A stretch of 64,000 bases of DNA from Paraburkholderia sprentiae WSM5005 (GTDB taxonomy: Bacteria > Pseudomonadota > Gammaproteobacteria > Burkholderiales > Burkholderiaceae): contig NZ_CP017562.2 of the NCBI RefSeq assembly GCF_001865575.2, forward strand, positions 496,001 to 560,000, in the 5' to 3' direction. The notes below the pieces were generated by a model. That model searched no databases and had not been told where the DNA came from. It saw only the letters and a list, made by a program, of their open reading frames with translations. Below are positions 17,649-26,437 of the stretch, piece after piece (position 1 is the first letter of the stretch; each line of letters opens with the position of its first letter). The position numbers and the translations under genes were made by a program.

Positions 17649-17901
17649 GCTCCCTGCCCGCCTTGGGTGTGTTCTGTGTGTTGTCGACGCTCCGCCGTTT
17701 TCCAGTGCGCGGCGAGGCGCTCGTTTTCATCTTATACAGGGATCGGCCCGCTTCGCTATGGGCAAAAAACCACGCTCGGGAAAACGCGCGAATGCCAGGC
17801 GCGAGCGGGCGAAATCCTGTCTTTCGACGCGCGATCGAGCGGGGGACTTCGGACTCGCTGGCCTCAGCGTGTAAACTGCTGACTTTTTTGCGTCCGGTGG
17901 T

Positions 17902-18642
17902 ATGTTGCAAGCCCCTCAACGCAGCGCCCTCAGCGGGCCCGCGCTCGTTCGCCTACTGGCCCGTCTCGCCGAGGCCGACGTCGCCGAATCGCGGCAATCG
18001 CTGGCGGATCGGCTGAGCCAGTGGCTCGGCTGGACCGACGCGATCGCGTTGTCGTCGGCGCTGGACGGCAAGCCGCCGGCCGTCGCCGGTGGCGCGCGTG
18101 CGTTCGGCCGCGCGGAAGAGGACGAGTGCACGCGCGTGCGCCGCTCGCTGGTGAGCGCCATCGCGAGCGATGGCCTGCTCGCCGGCTCGCGCCGGCGTGG
18201 ATCGGCGCCGTCGTCCACCCCCATGTCCGCTCCACGCGCGGCCGTGGACACGCAGGCCGACTACGCGGTATTCCGGCACCGCTATCTCACGCTTCAGCAG
18301 TCGATGGAAACGGCGATCGGCACGTTGCGCGGCCGGCTGCGCGGGCTGCTGGCTACGCAAACGCCGGCGCTCGCGCGGCTCGCGCTAGTCGATGTGGTGA
18401 TGGAGCGTGCGCTAGGCGAGCGCGAGCGGACGCTACTCGGCGCGGTGCCCGGATTGCTCGGCGGGTACTTCGACCGCTTGCGAGAGGGCGAGAAAACTGC
18501 GCCCGCCGGCCACGCCGAGACGCTCCCGTCCGACGCGTGGCTCGACACCTTTCGCAAGGACATGCAAAGCGTTTTGCTGGCCGAGCTGGAAGTTCGTTTT
18601 CAACCGGTCGAAGGGCTGCTTGCGGCTCTTCGCGCCTGCTAA
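17902..18642 (+). CDS. DUF3348 protein, first gene of the motor-like cluster
   Basis: This 246-residue soluble protein matches DUF3348, found in Burkholderiales and relatives next to DUF802. It has an N-terminal helical segment (ALVRLLARLAEADV, LADRLSQWLGW), a variable Ser/Pro linker (about 93-115), and a helical C-terminal part (FRHRYLTLQQSMETAIGTLRGRLR, LLGGYFDRLREGE, ELEVRFQPVEGLLAALR). There is no signal peptide, so it is cytoplasmic. It ends 10 bases before the DUF802 gene. Its position suggests a cytoplasmic partner of the membrane motor; biochemical role unknown. Confidence 0.85.
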   Translation: MLQAPQRSALSGPALVRLLARLAEADVAESRQSLADRLSQWLGWTDAIALSSALDGKPPAVAGGARAFGRAEEDECTRVRRSLVSAIASDGLLAGSRRRGSAPSSTPMSAPRAAVDTQADYAVFRHRYLTLQQSMETAIGTLRGRLRGLLATQTPALARLALVDVVMERALGERERTLLGAVPGLLGGYFDRLREGEKTAPAGHAETLPSDAWLDTFRKDMQSVLLAELEVRFQPVEGLLAALRAC

Positions 18643-18652
18643 CTGGGACCCC

Positions 18653-21010
18653 ATGTCCAGATATCGTATCGATCTCGTCGTATTTCTCGCAGGGCTCGCC
18701 GCGGCGTGCTGGATCGCCGTCGGTTACGCCGTCTCCAATCCGCTTGCGTTCGTCGTCACGCTGCTGATCGGCACCTTCTACGTGCTGGGCGCGCTCGAAT
18801 TGCGCCGCTACAGCCAGGCGAGCGCGACGCTGACGGGCGCGCTCGCCGCGCTGTCCGGACCGCCGCCAAGCCTCGCCGCGTTTCTCGAACCCGTGCATCC
18901 GAGTCTGCGCAATAGCGTGCGGCTGCGCGTCGAAGGGGAGCGCGTCGCGTTGCCGGGCCCCGCGCTGACGCCGTATCTGGTCGGCCTGCTGGTGCTGCTC
19001 GGTATGCTCGGCACGCTGCTCGGCATGGTGATGACGCTGCACGGCACCGGCCTTGCGTTGGAGAGCGCGAGCGACCTGCAGGCGATTCGCACATCGCTGG
19101 CCGCGCCGGTCAAGGGGCTGGCATTCGCGTTCGGCACGTCGATCGCGGGTGTCGCGACCTCGGCGATGCTCGGGCTGCTGTCCGCGCTGTGCCGCCGCGA
19201 GCGGCTCGAAGCGGCGCAACAGCTCGATGTGAAGATCGCGACGACCTTGCGGGTCTACTCGCAGAGCCATCAGCGCGAGGAAAGCCTCCGGCTGCTGCAG
19301 CGGCAGGCCGAAGCGACGCCGCTGCTGGTCGAACGTCTGCAGACGATGATGAGCGCGCTCGAACAGCAAAGCGCCGCGTCGAACGAGCGGCAGATCGCGA
19401 GCCTCGACGCGTTTTGCGGCCGCACCGAAGCCGCTTATCTGCGCCTGGCCGGTGTCATCGAGCAGTCGCTGAAGGACAGCGTGGCCGGCAGTGCGCAGGC
19501 CGCGGGCGAGGCTCTACAGCCGGTCGTCGAAGCGACGATGGCCGGCCTCTCGCGCGAAACCGCCGCGTTGCACGACGCGGTGACGCAAGCCGTGCAGCGC
19601 CAGCTCGACGGCATGTCGAGCGGCTTCGCGGCGACCAGTGCGAACGTCGCCGAGATTTGCAGCCACGCGCTCGCCGGACATCGGCAGGCGAGCGACGAGT
19701 CGGCCGCGCAGCAGCGCGCTTCGGTCGAACGCGTCGCCGAAGCGTTCGAACAGCGCTCGGCCGCGTTGCTCGACGCCGTGTCCGCGCGGCTCGAAGCGAC
19801 GGCAAGCGGCATGTCGCAGGCTTGGGGCGACGCGTTGGCACAGCAGCAAAGCGCGGGCGACAAGCTGGCCGCCAACAACGAACAGGCGTTGGCGCGCGCC
19901 GCCGCGACGTTCGAGCAGCATGCCGTGGCGTTGCTGAGCGCCGTCGGTAGCTCGCATGCGAACTTGCAGACGGAACTGACTGCGCGCGACGAGCAGCGTT
20001 TGGCCGCATGGGCCGAGGCGCTCGACGCGATGGGCGCGAAGCTCAGCGATCAATGGCAGCAGACGGGTGCGCAAGCCGCAAGCCATCAGCAGCAAATCTG
20101 CGACGCGCTGGCGCAAACCGCACGCGGTATTTCCGCGCAGACGCAAACGCATGCGAGCGCGACCATCGCCGAAATCGATCGACTGGTACAGGCAGCGGCT
20201 GAAGCACCGAAGGCGGCGGCAAACCTGCAAGCCGAACTCGCCGCGCGCGACGAACAGCGCTTCGCCGCGTGGACAGAAGCGCTCGGTGCGATGACCGCGA
20301 AGCTCAGCGAACAATGGCAGCAAACCGGCTCGCAAACCGCGAGCCGACAGCAGCAAATCTGCGACGCACTCGCGCAAACCGCGCGCGATATCTCCGCGCA
20401 GACGCACACGCATGCCAACGCGACGATCGCCGAGATCGAGCGCCTCGTGCAGGCGGCGTCGGAAGCGCCGAAGGCCGCTGCGGAAGTCGTCGCGGAGTTG
20501 CGCCAGAAGCTCTCCGACAGCATGGTCCGCGACACCGCGATGCTGGAGGAGCGCAGCCGTCTGCTCGCCACGCTGGAGACACTGCTCGACGCGGTCAATC
20601 ATGCGTCGACTGAACAACGCACGGCGGTGGATACGCTGGTCTCGACGTCGGCGGATCTGCTCGAACGTGTCGGCAGTCGCTTCACCGAACATCTCGAGCA
20701 GGAGACCGGCAAGCTCGGCGCGGTCGCCGCGCAGGTCACCGGCAGCGCGGTCGAGGTCGCGAGCCTCGGCGAAGCATTCGGCGCGGCCGTCGGCGTGTTC
20801 GGTGAAGCGAACGACAAGCTCGTCGCGCACCTCGAACGCATCGAAACGGCGCTCGATAAATCGCTTGCGCGCAGCGACGAACAGCTCGCCTACTACGTCG
20901 CGCAGGCGCGTGAGGTGGTCGACCTCAGCGTGATGTCGCAGAGGCAGATCGTCGAAGATCTGCAGTTGCTGGCCGCGCAGCGCGCGACCGACGGAGCCGA
21001 CGCGGTATGA
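18653..21010 (+). CDS. DUF802 protein: MotA/ExbB/ZorA-like channel subunit with long tail
   Basis: This 785-residue inner-membrane protein has two N-terminal helices (about 6-26 and 31-50). A MotA/ExbB/TolQ-type pair follows: GLLVLLGMLGTLLGMVMTLHG (about 110-130) and GLAFAFGTSIAGVATSAMLGLLSAL (about 157-181). About 590 residues of Ala/Gln-rich helical tail, probably coiled coil, follow in the cytoplasm. The tail holds two near-identical 87-residue units (19964-20224 and 20225-20485) with SDQWQQTG and QQQICDALAQTAR. The ATG at 18653 is chosen because GGGA precedes it and translation starts directly at the first helix. The stop overlaps the next gene by ATGA. The layout resembles ZorA of Zorya, but no ZorC/ZorD/ZorE is adjacent. 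Confidence 0.85.
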   Translation: MSRYRIDLVVFLAGLAAACWIAVGYAVSNPLAFVVTLLIGTFYVLGALELRRYSQASATLTGALAALSGPPPSLAAFLEPVHPSLRNSVRLRVEGERVALPGPALTPYLVGLLVLLGMLGTLLGMVMTLHGTGLALESASDLQAIRTSLAAPVKGLAFAFGTSIAGVATSAMLGLLSALCRRERLEAAQQLDVKIATTLRVYSQSHQREESLRLLQRQAEATPLLVERLQTMMSALEQQSAASNERQIASLDAFCGRTEAAYLRLAGVIEQSLKDSVAGSAQAAGEALQPVVEATMAGLSRETAALHDAVTQAVQRQLDGMSSGFAATSANVAEICSHALAGHRQASDESAAQQRASVERVAEAFEQRSAALLDAVSARLEATASGMSQAWGDALAQQQSAGDKLAANNEQALARAAATFEQHAVALLSAVGSSHANLQTELTARDEQRLAAWAEALDAMGAKLSDQWQQTGAQAASHQQQICDALAQTARGISAQTQTHASATIAEIDRLVQAAAEAPKAAANLQAELAARDEQRFAAWTEALGAMTAKLSEQWQQTGSQTASRQQQICDALAQTARDISAQTHTHANATIAEIERLVQAASEAPKAAAEVVAELRQKLSDSMVRDTAMLEERSRLLATLETLLDAVNHASTEQRTAVDTLVSTSADLLERVGSRFTEHLEQETGKLGAVAAQVTGSAVEVASLGEAFGAAVGVFGEANDKLVAHLERIETALDKSLARSDEQLAYYVAQAREVVDLSVMSQRQIVEDLQLLAAQRATDGADAV
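19964..20485 (+). repeat. Tandem duplication of an 87-codon unit in the DUF802 gene
   Basis: Two adjacent 261-base units encode nearly the same 87 residues (both carry LQ-EL-ARDEQR, WQQTG, QQQICDALAQTAR, ISAQT and EAPKAAA). The exact multiple of three keeps the frame. This looks like recent in-frame duplication in the helical tail. Confidence 0.85.
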
Positions 21011-21660
21011 GCGAGGAACTCGACGGCGGCGTGGAAACGGCTGCGCCGATCTGGGCCGCTTTCGGCGATCTGATGTCGGTGTTGCTCGGCGCCTTCGTGC
21101 TGATTCTGGTGAGCGTGATCGGCGTGCAGCTCGAACTGTCGAGCAAGCTCGAGCAGGAGGTCAAGCAGCGCCAGGCTGAAACGCAGCGCCGCAAGACGCT
21201 CGAACAGGCGCTCGCCGGACCGCTCGCGGCGGGGCGCGTGACGCTCGTCAATGGCCGCATCGGCATTAGCGGCAACGTGCTGTTCCCGCTGAATTCCGCC
21301 CAGCTGCAGCCGGAGGGCCGCGCGCTGCTGAAGAGTCTCGCCGGGCCGCTGTCCGCATATCTGCGCGCGAGCGACCAGATCTTGATGGTGAGCGGCTTCA
21401 CCGACGATCAACGCCTGCGCGAAGGCAACCGACGCTTCGCCGATAACTGGGAGCTGTCGGCACAACGCGCGTTGACGGTCACGCGCACGCTGATCGACGA
21501 GGGCCTGCCGGCGTCGTCGGTATTTGCGGCGGCGTTCGGTTCCGGGCAACCGGTCAGTTCGAATGCCGACGAACCGGGTCGCGCGAAAAACCGCCGCGTC
21601 GAAATCGCGCCGGTGCCGCGGCCGTCGAGCGGGGCGGTAGCGGAGAAGGCCGGTGTCTGA
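21007..21660 (+). CDS. OmpA-domain, MotB/ZorB-like stator protein
   Basis: This 217-residue protein has one N-terminal membrane helix that begins with an acidic residue, FGDLMSVLLGAFVLILVSV (D21), matching the proton-carrying Asp of MotB (ADFMTAMM) and ZorB. A short coiled linker (about 45-75) leads to an OmpA-type peptidoglycan-binding domain (about 85-205: GNVLFPLNSAQLQPEG, NWELSAQRA, RAKNRRVEI). It is therefore the expected ion-conducting and wall-anchoring partner of the DUF802 protein. The start overlaps the DUF802 stop by ATGA, indicating translational coupling. Confidence 0.9.
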   Translation: MSEELDGGVETAAPIWAAFGDLMSVLLGAFVLILVSVIGVQLELSSKLEQEVKQRQAETQRRKTLEQALAGPLAAGRVTLVNGRIGISGNVLFPLNSAQLQPEGRALLKSLAGPLSAYLRASDQILMVSGFTDDQRLREGNRRFADNWELSAQRALTVTRTLIDEGLPASSVFAAAFGSGQPVSSNADEPGRAKNRRVEIAPVPRPSSGAVAEKAGV

Positions 21661-22324
21661 TGACGCGCGTGACGGCAGCGCCATGACCGACGACGCGATC
21701 CACATGACTCGCGCGACGCTCGATGCATGGCGCGCGAGCGGCGCGGCCCGGCTCGATCCGGTGCGCTTTCATCTGCTCGACGCCTTTGCGCGGCGCACGA
21801 CGCGGCACAGCGGCGAGTCGCGACGCGCGCTTGAGCAACGATTGTCAGAACTGCTGGCCGAATATACGGCCGAGGTCGAACGCGCGGCTGCGGACGAGGC
21901 CGCGTCGCAAGCTGCCACCGGTCAAGTCGACGAAGGCAACGACGCCACCGACGCCACGCTCGCGTCGCTGATCGAACAGCTCGCCCGCCACCATGCGCGC
22001 GCGGATGCACCGCACGCCGCGGCCTATCCCGAACTCCCCGCGATCGACTACTTCCGCGAAGTCTGGTCCAAAGTCCGCACAGAAAAGCAGCTGCGCCAGT
22101 CGCTTGCGCAGGTGCCCGGCAACGCGGGGCCGCTCAATTCGAGCAGCCTCGTGCATCGCGCGCTGTCGTTGATGCGCGAGCTGTCGCCGGGCTATCTGAA
22201 GCAGTTTCTGTCGTATGTCGATACGCTGTCGTGGCTCGAGCAGATGAATGGCGGCGTGCCGGTCGAGAAGGAAGCGCCGCGCGCCGCGACGACGGGCAAG
22301 GGCGCTCGCAAGAAGGCCCGTTAA
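21653..22324 (+). CDS. DUF2894 protein, last gene of the motor-like cluster
   Basis: This 223-residue protein matches DUF2894. It is soluble and helical, with conserved segments IDYFREVWSKVRTEKQLRQSL and LNSSSLVHRALSLMRELSPGYL near the C-terminus and a basic end (GKGARKKAR). The GTG at 21653 has GGAG 7 bases upstream and overlaps the OmpA gene by 8 bases; an ATG at 21683 is the alternative. It completes the four-gene unit. Function unknown; by context a cytoplasmic partner. Confidence 0.82.
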   Translation: MSDDARDGSAMTDDAIHMTRATLDAWRASGAARLDPVRFHLLDAFARRTTRHSGESRRALEQRLSELLAEYTAEVERAAADEAASQAATGQVDEGNDATDATLASLIEQLARHHARADAPHAAAYPELPAIDYFREVWSKVRTEKQLRQSLAQVPGNAGPLNSSSLVHRALSLMRELSPGYLKQFLSYVDTLSWLEQMNGGVPVEKEAPRAATTGKGARKKAR

Positions 22325-22462
22325 GCGGCGTTGTCGTTGCCGCTGCTGCGTCCAAGCGCAGTATTCGATTGCGATCGAGCGGCGCTGAAAGGCAGAAGGC
22401 GGCCCTGGCCGTTTCATGTTCCCATGGCATAGTGACTGAACCCGTCATCACCGGAGGCCGGC

Positions 22463-23137
22463 ATGCGTATTCAGACATCCTTTCTTTTCGATCTCGACGG
22501 CACGCTCGTCGACAGCGTCTATCAGCACGTGCTGGCGTGGAAGGAGGCGCTCGACAGCGAGGGGATCGCGCTGTCCGTCTGGCGAATCCATCGCAAGATC
22601 GGCATGAGCGGTGGGCTGTTCACGGACCAGTTGCTGCGTGAGACGCACGGCGAGATCAGCGTCGAACGCGCCGAACGGCTGCGGCACGCGCACGCGGCCG
22701 CCTATCAGCGCCTGCGCGCGCAGGTGTGTCCGCTGCCGGGCGCGCGCGAACTGCTCCAGGCGCTGACGCAGGCCGGTACACCGTGGGCCGTCGCGACCAG
22801 CGGGCGGATGGAAACTGCCGCACTGAATCTGGCGGCGCTCGGCGTAGATCCGGCGAAGTCGGTCGTGGTCACGCGCGACGACGTCAAATACGCGAAGCCC
22901 GATCCCGACCTCTTCCTCGCCGCGGCCGCGCGGCTCGGCGTGCCGATCGAGCACACGGTCGTGGTCGGCGACAGCATCTGGGACATGCTCGCCGCGCGCC
23001 GCTGCCGCTCGCTCGGGGTCGGCCTGCTGTCGGGCGGCTACGGCACCGAGGAGCTGGAGCGCGCGGGGGCGTTGCGTGTCTACGACGATCCTGCCGACCT
23101 GCTCAGGCATCTCGACGAAGTGGCGTCGCGGCCGTGA
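22463..23137 (+). CDS. HAD-family hydrolase, phosphatase-like
   Basis: This 224-residue HAD-superfamily enzyme should remove phosphate from a small molecule. All four motifs are visible: FDLDGTLVDS (nucleophile Asp, about 8-17), VATSGR (motif II), KPDPDLFL (motif III Lys) and VVGDSIWDM (motif IV Asp). The helical cap between motifs I and II is that of phosphoglycolate/beta-phosphoglucomutase-like members. The start at 22463 follows GGAGG. It converges with the 23150 gene, 12 bases away. Substrate unknown. Confidence 0.9.
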   Translation: MRIQTSFLFDLDGTLVDSVYQHVLAWKEALDSEGIALSVWRIHRKIGMSGGLFTDQLLRETHGEISVERAERLRHAHAAAYQRLRAQVCPLPGARELLQALTQAGTPWAVATSGRMETAALNLAALGVDPAKSVVVTRDDVKYAKPDPDLFLAAAARLGVPIEHTVVVGDSIWDMLAARRCRSLGVGLLSGGYGTEELERAGALRVYDDPADLLRHLDEVASRP

Positions 23138-23149
23138 GCAGGGCGTCGA

Positions 23150-23926
23150 TCAGGGCTTGATCACCGGCGGCGCCGCCGGCGGCGCCGCCGCGGGGGGCGT
23201 CGGCGTCACTTTCGACGATTCGCGCACGAGCTGATCGGTCATCGCCGACGCGACCGGATTCGTGCCGCGGCCGGTGCCGGCGCCAGCCCCAGTGGCGTTG
23301 CCCGATGACATCGGCACGGTGATGCCCGATGGCATCGGCAGCGACGGGTCGGGTTTGGCCGATTCCTTGACCAATTGGTCCGTCAGCATCGCGGCGACGG
23401 AGTTGGCGCCATTCGGGTGCATGTCGTCGCGCCGGTGGCCCTGGGTCTGGTCGATGCGCGGTCCGTACTGCGGCCGCGATGGGTTTTTTTGCTCCGCGTA
23501 CGACTGCAGTTTCGCGCGAGCGTGCGCGACTGCGGCCGGATTGACCGCGGGCGGCGCCGCATTATCGATGCGGCCGCCGGCGGTCTGGCCCGAATCGGGC
23601 GTGGCGCCCAAGGCGGGCGCGGCCGCTGTTGCGGGCGGGGAGGGTGCGGGAGCGAGTGCCTGCGCGGGTACCCGAGCGGCGGAACCCGTTTGCGCGAGCG
23701 CCGACTGCGGCGCGGGCGGGCTCATCGGTTGCGCCGGCATCACACTGGCGCCGGCCGCACGCGTCGTGTCGGTCTGCGGTTGCGGTTCCACCGCGCCGGT
23801 GGTGCCGCGGGTCACCGCGCCGGTCACGGCTGGCACCTGATCGTCTCTGGGGTAAAGCAGATAACCGGCGACACCCGCATCGACCACGAGCAGCCCGACT
23901 ATCATCATCTTGCCGGTATTCGTCAT
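23150..23926 (-). CDS. Membrane-anchored Pro/Ala-rich hypothetical protein
   Basis: This protein of about 258 residues has one N-terminal membrane helix (MMIVGLLVVDAGVAGYLLY, about 7-25), so it is probably anchored and faces the periplasm. The rest is disordered, rich in Ala, Pro, Gly and Thr. Two related blocks stand out near the C-terminus: AAMLTDQLVKESAKPDPSLP and ASAMTDQLVRESSKVTPTPP, an internal repeat of about 17-20 residues. It has no recognised family. The ATG at 23926 opens the helix; an ATG far upstream (24052) would add unlikely sequence. Confidence 0.6.
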   Translation of the reverse strand: MTNTGKMMIVGLLVVDAGVAGYLLYPRDDQVPAVTGAVTRGTTGAVEPQPQTDTTRAAGASVMPAQPMSPPAPQSALAQTGSAARVPAQALAPAPSPPATAAAPALGATPDSGQTAGGRIDNAAPPAVNPAAVAHARAKLQSYAEQKNPSRPQYGPRIDQTQGHRRDDMHPNGANSVAAMLTDQLVKESAKPDPSLPMPSGITVPMSSGNATGAGAGTGRGTNPVASAMTDQLVRESSKVTPTPPAAAPPAAPPVIKP

Positions 23927-24467
23927 ATCTAAGCAACAACCATTCAGCAACTGCGATTGACTGATGATAAACGACCCTCGCGTCAGCGACGCTTGTTGCT
24001 CGCATTCCGCGATGCTGCGCGATGGTTGATGTCCGAATGGGCCTGGCACCAAAACAGCGCACGCCTGCCGTTATCGCGATTCGTTTGCACGGCGCAAAAG
24101 GAGACTTTCCGGGTGCTGCGATTTTCTTTTCGACTCGATTATGATCGCCGCATTGGCGCGACCGGCACCCGCAGCAATACGATTTAAGTTGTACTGCCAA
24201 TGCGTGGAGCCTGTACTATACGAACCATTGCAGACGACCGGCAGCCAGGTTCCATTGTCCGGCGTGGAAAATGAATCGAGACGCGCGAACAGCGTCGACA
24301 GCGGCGAGCGCAGGCGGCGACCGGAAATAGCGGCAACAACCCATTGATCATGCGGACCCGCGGGCGAGACATCGCCCGGCATTCCTTGGGCAGTCGCTTG
24401 GCGAGACGCCAGACCCATCGGTCGGTCCGGGGCGGTCGCAGCGGCAGCGCGGGAAACACGTGAAGAT
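23927..24467. other. 541-base intergenic region between divergent genes
   Basis: No supportable gene is seen. The part at 24100-24240 is distinctly A/T-richer than the surroundings and probably holds promoters for the rightward receiver gene. The part next to 23927 serves the leftward gene. Open frames here have poor codon use. Confidence 0.5.
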
Positions 24468-25430
24468 ATGAACAACTTTATTCGACCTCCCGTTTTTTAT
24501 CCGTCCACGGTGGTTTTCGTCGACGATAACGACAGCTACCTCGACGCGCTGCGCCGGTTTTTTCCGGGCACCTACACGAACCTGTTTTTCACCCGTCCGC
24601 AAGCAGCCCTCAACTATATTCGCCAGCATGCGCGCGAGAATTCGCTCGAATTCGCGGCGGCATCGGCGTGCCTGAGCGAGCCCGGCGTCGAGCGTTTCGT
24701 CGAGACCTCGGCCGAGCGCGACATCGTCGCGCGGCCGTCGCGCTTCGAGGAGGTGTCGGCGGTCGTCGTCGACTACGACATGCCGGGCATTGGCGGCGTC
24801 GAATTCCTGTCGTCGATCTCGCACTTGCGTTGCGCGAAGGTGTTGCTCACCGGCGTCGCCGATGAAACCGTCGCGGTGAAGGCGTTCAACGCCGGCATCG
24901 TCGATCTGTACCTGCGCAAGACCGACGCGGATTCGGCCAATCGCCTCACGCATTTCCTGAAGGACGCGAAGACCCGCCATTGCGCGGAGTCGGGCTGGCT
25001 CGCGCTCGGCGAAAACGGCATGACCTACTGCGATCCGCGCACGCGCAAAGTGATCGACGAAGTGGTGGCCGCACAGGGCATCGTCGAGTATTACTGGCGG
25101 CCCGAGCAGAACGTGATCCTGATGTTCGACGCCGCGGGCAACCCGAGCGTGTTCGTCGCGTGGGCCGAGAACGACTGGATCTCGCAGGGCGAGATCGTCG
25201 CCGACGAGGGGGGGCCGTCCGACCTGCTGCGCCAGCTTGCCACGCGCGAGGTGATGCCGCTGTTCTGGCCGGACCTCGCATATCGCTCCGGCATGAAGTT
25301 CCGCTCGCTGACGCCCCAAAGCATTCCCGGCTGGGACGACGCGTTCTTCGGCTGGACTCGCATCGAGCCGGCCGAGGTCGGCCTCGATCTCGTCACGTTT
25401 GCGCACTGGCGCAGCGATCGCAATCGCTGA
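24468..25430 (+). CDS. Receiver-domain protein with an unrecognised output domain
   Basis: This 320-residue protein has an N-terminal two-component receiver: acidic residues in VVFVDDNDSY (about 16-24), phospho-acceptor in AVVVDYDMPGIGG, Thr in VLLTGVAD and Lys in LYLRKTDAD. There is an unusual insertion of about 30 residues (SACLSEPGVERFVETSAERD region) before the acceptor strand. The C-terminal half (about 175-320) holds VVEYYW-like and VFVAWAENDWI segments and is not a known DNA-binding or enzymatic output. No kinase is adjacent, so this is an orphan regulator. Confidence 0.75.
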   Translation: MNNFIRPPVFYPSTVVFVDDNDSYLDALRRFFPGTYTNLFFTRPQAALNYIRQHARENSLEFAAASACLSEPGVERFVETSAERDIVARPSRFEEVSAVVVDYDMPGIGGVEFLSSISHLRCAKVLLTGVADETVAVKAFNAGIVDLYLRKTDADSANRLTHFLKDAKTRHCAESGWLALGENGMTYCDPRTRKVIDEVVAAQGIVEYYWRPEQNVILMFDAAGNPSVFVAWAENDWISQGEIVADEGGPSDLLRQLATREVMPLFWPDLAYRSGMKFRSLTPQSIPGWDDAFFGWTRIEPAEVGLDLVTFAHWRSDRNR

Positions 25431-25471
25431 GCCGGGATAACGCGGCGGTCACGGCGGTGTATGCCGCCGCG

Positions 25472-26437
25472 CTAATGGCTTGCGTGTTCGCGGAGAAAAC
25501 CGCATACAGCCCGGTGCATGGCCTGCACGGCGGGGCTCGTTTCAAGCGCGCGCCAGCATCCATGCACAAGCCCCGTGCCGATCAGGAGCCGGGCATCTCC
25601 ACCGGCCGCGCGAATCCGTTCGACGAACACGCGCGCGTCGTCGCGCAGTGGGTCGTGCTCGGCGCCGACGGCAAGTGTCGGCGGCAATCCGTCGAAGCGG
25701 GTTGCGGCGAGCGGGATCGTCCACGCGGGGCCGGGCGTCGCGTCGCCTTCCCCACTTTTCCCCCAATAAGCGTCGCGAAACTGACGCACGTCCGCGAGCG
25801 TCAGCATCGGCGCATCGGACTCGGTGTCGCGCGCGGGCAATTGCGGCTCCGTGCCGAGCATCGGATAGACGAGCGCGATGCCGCGCACCGCACTCATGCC
25901 GTCGTCGCGCAGCTGCAGCGCGACGCTTGCCGCGAGCGTGCCGCCGGCGCTATCGCCCGCGAGCTGCAATGAAGCGTGCTCGGGCAGGTCGAACGGCAGT
26001 TGGCGGTTCAACGCGGCCCGCGTGATCTCGAGGCAGTCGTCGTGCGCGGCCGGCGCGCGATGCTCGGGCGCAAGCCGGTAGTCGACCGCGATCACGTCGA
26101 GGCCGGTGTCGGCGGCGAGGCGCGCGGTCACCATCTGATGACTGTTCAGCGAGCCGAGCACGAAGCCGCCGCCATGAAAATACAGCACCGTGCCGCGGAT
26201 CGGGCCGTTTTCGCGTGCCTTCGCTGGATGCCGGTAGAGCCGCAGCGGGATCGCGTGGCCCGTGCCGCTGTGAAAGCTTGCGTCCTGCGTGATGAGATCG
26301 CTGGGCAGCGGCGGCGTCAGCACCGCAGCGTAGCGGTCGTATAGCTCGCGCTGCTCGCGCGGCGTCATCGCCGCGTGATGCGATGGATAGAGCGCACTGG
26401 CCCGTTCGATGAAGGCGGCGATTTCCGGCTCAAGCAT
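25472..26437 (-). CDS. Alpha/beta hydrolase, hormone-sensitive-lipase family
   Basis: This 321-residue esterase has the HSL-family oxyanion motif HGGGF (about 90), the nucleophile elbow GDSAGG, an acid residue in EHDPLRDD and the catalytic His in VHGCWR. It should cleave short-chain esters in the cytoplasm. The start at 26437 has GGAG about 5 bases upstream and overlaps the thioesterase stop by 8 bases, so the two genes form an operon. Substrate unknown. Confidence 0.88.
   Translation of the reverse strand: MLEPEIAAFIERASALYPSHHAAMTPREQRELYDRYAAVLTPPLPSDLITQDASFHSGTGHAIPLRLYRHPAKARENGPIRGTVLYFHGGGFVLGSLNSHQMVTARLAADTGLDVIAVDYRLAPEHRAPAAHDDCLEITRAALNRQLPFDLPEHASLQLAGDSAGGTLAASVALQLRDDGMSAVRGIALVYPMLGTEPQLPARDTESDAPMLTLADVRQFRDAYWGKSGEGDATPGPAWTIPLAATRFDGLPPTLAVGAEHDPLRDDARVFVERIRAAGGDARLLIGTGLVHGCWRALETSPAVQAMHRAVCGFLREHASH

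Noticed and set aside
16353..17882. A 509-codon rightward frame opposite the DadA-like gene
   Set aside because: No motifs, Arg/His-rich composition, and the leftward frame encodes an intact FAD enzyme.
17902..22324. Calling the motor-like cluster a Zorya defence system
   Set aside because: ZorA- and ZorB-like features exist, but no ZorC, ZorD helicase or ZorE nuclease gene is adjacent; the flanking genes are DUF3348 and DUF2894.
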